Positions 13,941-16,502 of a DNA stretch of 16,502 nt are shown here, in pieces; the stretch's first letter is position 1, and every line of letters begins with the position of its first letter. The position numbers and the translations under genes were made by a program. The DNA is from Chitinophagaceae bacterium. Lineage in GTDB: Bacteria > Bacteroidota > Bacteroidia > Chitinophagales > Chitinophagaceae. The stretch spans positions 1 to 16,502 of the forward strand of contig JANXWM010000442.1 in NCBI GenBank assembly GCA_025351145.1, in the 5' to 3' direction. Below the pieces are notes generated by a model. It was given only the letters and a program-made list of their open reading frames with translations, made no database searches and was not told where the DNA came from.

Positions 13941-16502
13941 CTACCGCATTACAATAATCTTTTTCGTTCTAATTTGGCCTTTTGAATTAACGATGCGCAA
14001 GATATAAAACCCATTTTTTATTGTTGCCGGGATATTGAGTATTATGGTTTTTGAATTGTAGGGGATCCAGGTATTATAGTTGTAAAAAAACTGGCCTAAG
14101 CTGCTATATAATTGCACAGCTACCGGGTCGCCGGCATGCGTGTAATCAAGATACCTTATAAACATTTGATTTTTTACAGGGTTTGGAAAAACATCCAGTT
14201 GGTAAGTATTGAAAGAGACTGAAACTGTATTGGAATATTTTAATTCGCCTGTTTGTGACCGTTGCTCAATACGGTAATAATACAAGCCGCTTAATACGGT
14301 TTTATCGCTGTTATCGCTATATAAATAGTTGTGCAATTCAGCCCCTTGCTGCGCGTTTAAAACAGCTATATTGTTAAAAAAACCCCCATCCTTACTTTGC
14401 CCCACATAAAATACATCATTCGCCTGTTCATTGAAGGAAGTCCAGGTAAGTTCCGCAGATTTATCATTTACATTTTTTGCTGATAAAAACCCTAATCCAA
14501 ATTCGGGGGTTGAATAGTTTAACACAGAAACGCTGTCGTAACTTGAAGTACCCAAAATAGTATTATCAGCTGTTGAATATGCTATCATTGCATACGGATA
14601 AGTTCCCAATGAAATATTTACAGAATCAACGATACCCCAGTTTTTGCCATCTGCTGAAACGTATCCCAAATATCTATCCCCGGTTTTTACTAATTTAACC
14701 CAGCAGGGTGCAGAAGAAATATTACTATCAATTATTTTATTGTAACTATCTCCTGATTGAATGAGCCTGTTTTGAAATATTTTTCCATTACCGGAGGTTA
14801 TTGCCATGAATATATATGGAGATCCCGGATCTAAATTTTTCCTGAACATTACTCCGCATTTAGCCTCTTCATTGGCATTCTGAATAGAAAGGATACGGGC
14901 TTTAATTTCGCCTGAACTGTTAGAATCAAACCCGCGGTAAACAGAATAAAAGCCATCAGTTTTGTTTCCAATACCATTCCCGGAAGCATGTAAGGTTACC
15001 AGGCCATTATTATCGCAGGCATCGCCGGTATAATTTACAGAGCCAATATCTCCGCCATTCCAGGGACTTTGAAGGGGTGTACTGCATGAAGATACTTTAG
15101 GAGAATTTAACCCGTATACAACAAGTTCATTAGAAAAGGTGGCAATGTAAACTTTTCCATTTGCGATGGTTGGGCAAACAAATTTTGCAAACCGCCCAAC
15201 AGAATCCCTTTTGGCATTAAGGCTGCTGTTCCATAATTCATGTTTTATGTCACTTGCATCAAAAGCTTGTATCATACCAGGCACAATATCATTAATAGCA
15301 TTTCCTTTAATTGGGCGTGTTGCCCATATAATTCCGGTACCTGGTTGCAAACCATTGGATGAAACTGAAAGCATCGCCCCAGGCATTCCTTCACCAAGTA
15401 AAGTATTCCCTTCAATCACATCCTGATCATCAAAGCGCATCGTGGACCGGTTAAATGGAAATTGCTTAAACAAGCCACTTTCAGCCCATGCATATATATA
15501 CTCCTGGCCATTTTCATTTTTAAAATACACCGGTGTTCCATGCAGGTGGTTTGTATATAAATTTGATAAAGCATTACAGTTAAGCAATTGGATAACATTA
15601 GAGTTATCAAGCGTAGCGCCACCCATATGATTATTATCAATGAGGTACAGGTAACTTTCTTTACTGCCAGAAAGCGAAAGGTGAGTATCGGGGATAAGCA
15701 GAACGCCATCACTGCCATAATCAAGATCATTAGCCTCCAGATATTCCCAGTCGTTGGGAGTAAAAAAATCGGCTATCTGAATTGCGCCTGATTTAGTGGT
15801 TAACTTTAAAAGGCTTTCTCCACGATTGGTGGTATCATTCGGGTTATCTCCTTCAGCAGCCCCAACAGTTCCATTTCCTGTAGATAAATAAATATATCCA
15901 TCATCATCAACTGCGGGTGCCTGCCCGCTCATCCATATCCCCGCAGCGAGACCACCCCGTCTTGTATCGTTATAAACATATTTTTGAGCAAGTGTTGTGG
16001 CATCGTACCCCATTACCCAACCATGATAATTTCCTACATCGCAGTGAGATGCCCAGCATATAAAAACGGTGTTATCATATAAAAGCAGCCCTGCACGCTG
16101 ATTATGTAATTCTGCATCAAAACTAACAACACCATCAATATTCCCAGGGCTATAGCTCGGCACACTTGCTGTAATGTAAACAGGGCTATTGGGCTTCTCT
16201 GCACCTGTAAACAAGTCAAGCGCATGAAAATATTGTACAAAATTTTTTCCATCCTGCGAAACGCTGCGGGCCACAACATATAAAGTTTTGCTGTTTAAGT
16301 CAATTACGGGTGTTCCCACAATCCCAATGTTTCCCTGGTAATTAGGGCAACTACCTTTGAGATCTGTATTCCTTGGTGGACGGTATCCTTTATAAGTCAA
16401 ATTTGCCTGCCAAAAAGGTTTATTATTTGATGGATCATCTGAATCGAATGCATAAACACTGTTGTTTACAGTTGCTACTATTACAATGTTATATATTCCA
16501 CC
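13941..16502 (-). CDS. Secreted beta-propeller/DUF1349-like protein with type IX sorting tail, 5' truncated
   Basis: The open frame runs to the window edge: 853 codons are visible, beginning GGIYNIVIVATVNNSVYAFD, so the true start and signal peptide are outside. A TTG at 16400 is not a credible start. Numbering from that TTG, about 1-435 form a PQQ-like propeller, with repeated blade strands such as TLYVVARSV, YIYLSTGNG, YIYAWAESGL and KVYIATFSNELVVYG. Residues about 445-630 resemble DUF1349/concanavalin-type modules (CGVMFRKN, WVKLVKTGDRYLGYVSADGKNW). Residues about 635-730 are Fn3-like. Residues 735-819 are a type IX (Por) sorting domain: LDVFPNPVKN, then GFYILRIVNSKGQIRTKKIIV. It should therefore be exported across the outer membrane and be cell-attached or released. 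No enzymatic residues are evident; binding or adhesion is as likely as catalysis. Confidence 0.88.
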   Translation of the reverse strand, partial: GGIYNIVIVATVNNSVYAFDSDDPSNNKPFWQANLTYKGYRPPRNTDLKGSCPNYQGNIGIVGTPVIDLNSKTLYVVARSVSQDGKNFVQYFHALDLFTGAEKPNSPVYITASVPSYSPGNIDGVVSFDAELHNQRAGLLLYDNTVFICWASHCDVGNYHGWVMGYDATTLAQKYVYNDTRRGGLAAGIWMSGQAPAVDDDGYIYLSTGNGTVGAAEGDNPNDTTNRGESLLKLTTKSGAIQIADFFTPNDWEYLEANDLDYGSDGVLLIPDTHLSLSGSKESYLYLIDNNHMGGATLDNSNVIQLLNCNALSNLYTNHLHGTPVYFKNENGQEYIYAWAESGLFKQFPFNRSTMRFDDQDVIEGNTLLGEGMPGAMLSVSSNGLQPGTGIIWATRPIKGNAINDIVPGMIQAFDASDIKHELWNSSLNAKRDSVGRFAKFVCPTIANGKVYIATFSNELVVYGLNSPKVSSCSTPLQSPWNGGDIGSVNYTGDACDNNGLVTLHASGNGIGNKTDGFYSVYRGFDSNSSGEIKARILSIQNANEEAKCGVMFRKNLDPGSPYIFMAITSGNGKIFQNRLIQSGDSYNKIIDSNISSAPCWVKLVKTGDRYLGYVSADGKNWGIVDSVNISLGTYPYAMIAYSTADNTILGTSSYDSVSVLNYSTPEFGLGFLSAKNVNDKSAELTWTSFNEQANDVFYVGQSKDGGFFNNIAVLNAQQGAELHNYLYSDNSDKTVLSGLYYYRIEQRSQTGELKYSNTVSVSFNTYQLDVFPNPVKNQMFIRYLDYTHAGDPVAVQLYSSLGQFFYNYNTWIPYNSKTIILNIPATIKNGFYILRIVNSKGQIRTKKIIVMR

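Noticed and set aside
16398..16400. TTG as start codon of the beta-propeller gene
   Set aside because: The frame stays open for 34 more codons to the window edge with propeller-like sequence, so the gene is truncated rather than starting here.

Overview
The window reads as chromosomal DNA of a Bacteroidota bacterium, and a Chitinophagaceae-like organism is plausible. The base composition is AT-rich, starts show no clear Shine-Dalgarno sequence, and several leaders carry the Bacteroidota -7 box (TAnnTTTG). The last gene ends in a type IX secretion sorting domain, and the other families (DUF5060 glycosidase, HGSNAT-like acyltransferase, YcxB-like protein) suit that phylum. No tRNA, rRNA, transposase or CRISPR array was seen.

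Layout. 1-2530: the tail of a receiver-domain protein, then a sigma-54-dependent response regulator and a stand-alone ExbD/TolR protein. 2530-4660: a 2-oxoglutarate/Fe(II) dioxygenase, a YcxB-like membrane protein and a convergent GNAT acetyltransferase. 4893-6071 (minus): an HGSNAT/NagX-like membrane acyltransferase. 6377-13598 (all plus): a surface-polysaccharide block holding a WbpD-like N-acetyltransferase, a WbpB-like sugar-nucleotide dehydrogenase, an AsnB-type amidotransferase, a WbpI/WecB-like 2-epimerase, and a secreted DUF5060 plus TIM-barrel glycosidase. 13941-16502 (minus): a secreted beta-propeller protein with a DUF1349-like domain and a type IX sorting tail, cut by the window end.

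How the genes may work together. WbpB, WbpD and WbpI family enzymes act on the route to UDP-2,3-diacetamido-2,3-dideoxy-mannuronate. The 6-dehydrogenase (WbpA) and the aminotransferase (WbpE) are not in the window. The AsnB homologue between them suggests that a uronate carboxyl is amidated. The secreted glycosidase may act on a related glycan.

The most unusual feature is a dispersed intergenic repeat with nine copies in 16.5 kb and none inside a gene. Each copy has a 19-bp core, TTGCGTCGCACTCTTGTAC or a near variant. Each also has a second block (about TTTTGAACCGGGCA) separated from the core by a nearly fixed 24-25 bp of mostly variable sequence. Copies occur in both orientations and form two close inverted pairs. 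The bases flanking the core fall into four sub-types, each shared by two or three copies. No mobile element in the window explains them.
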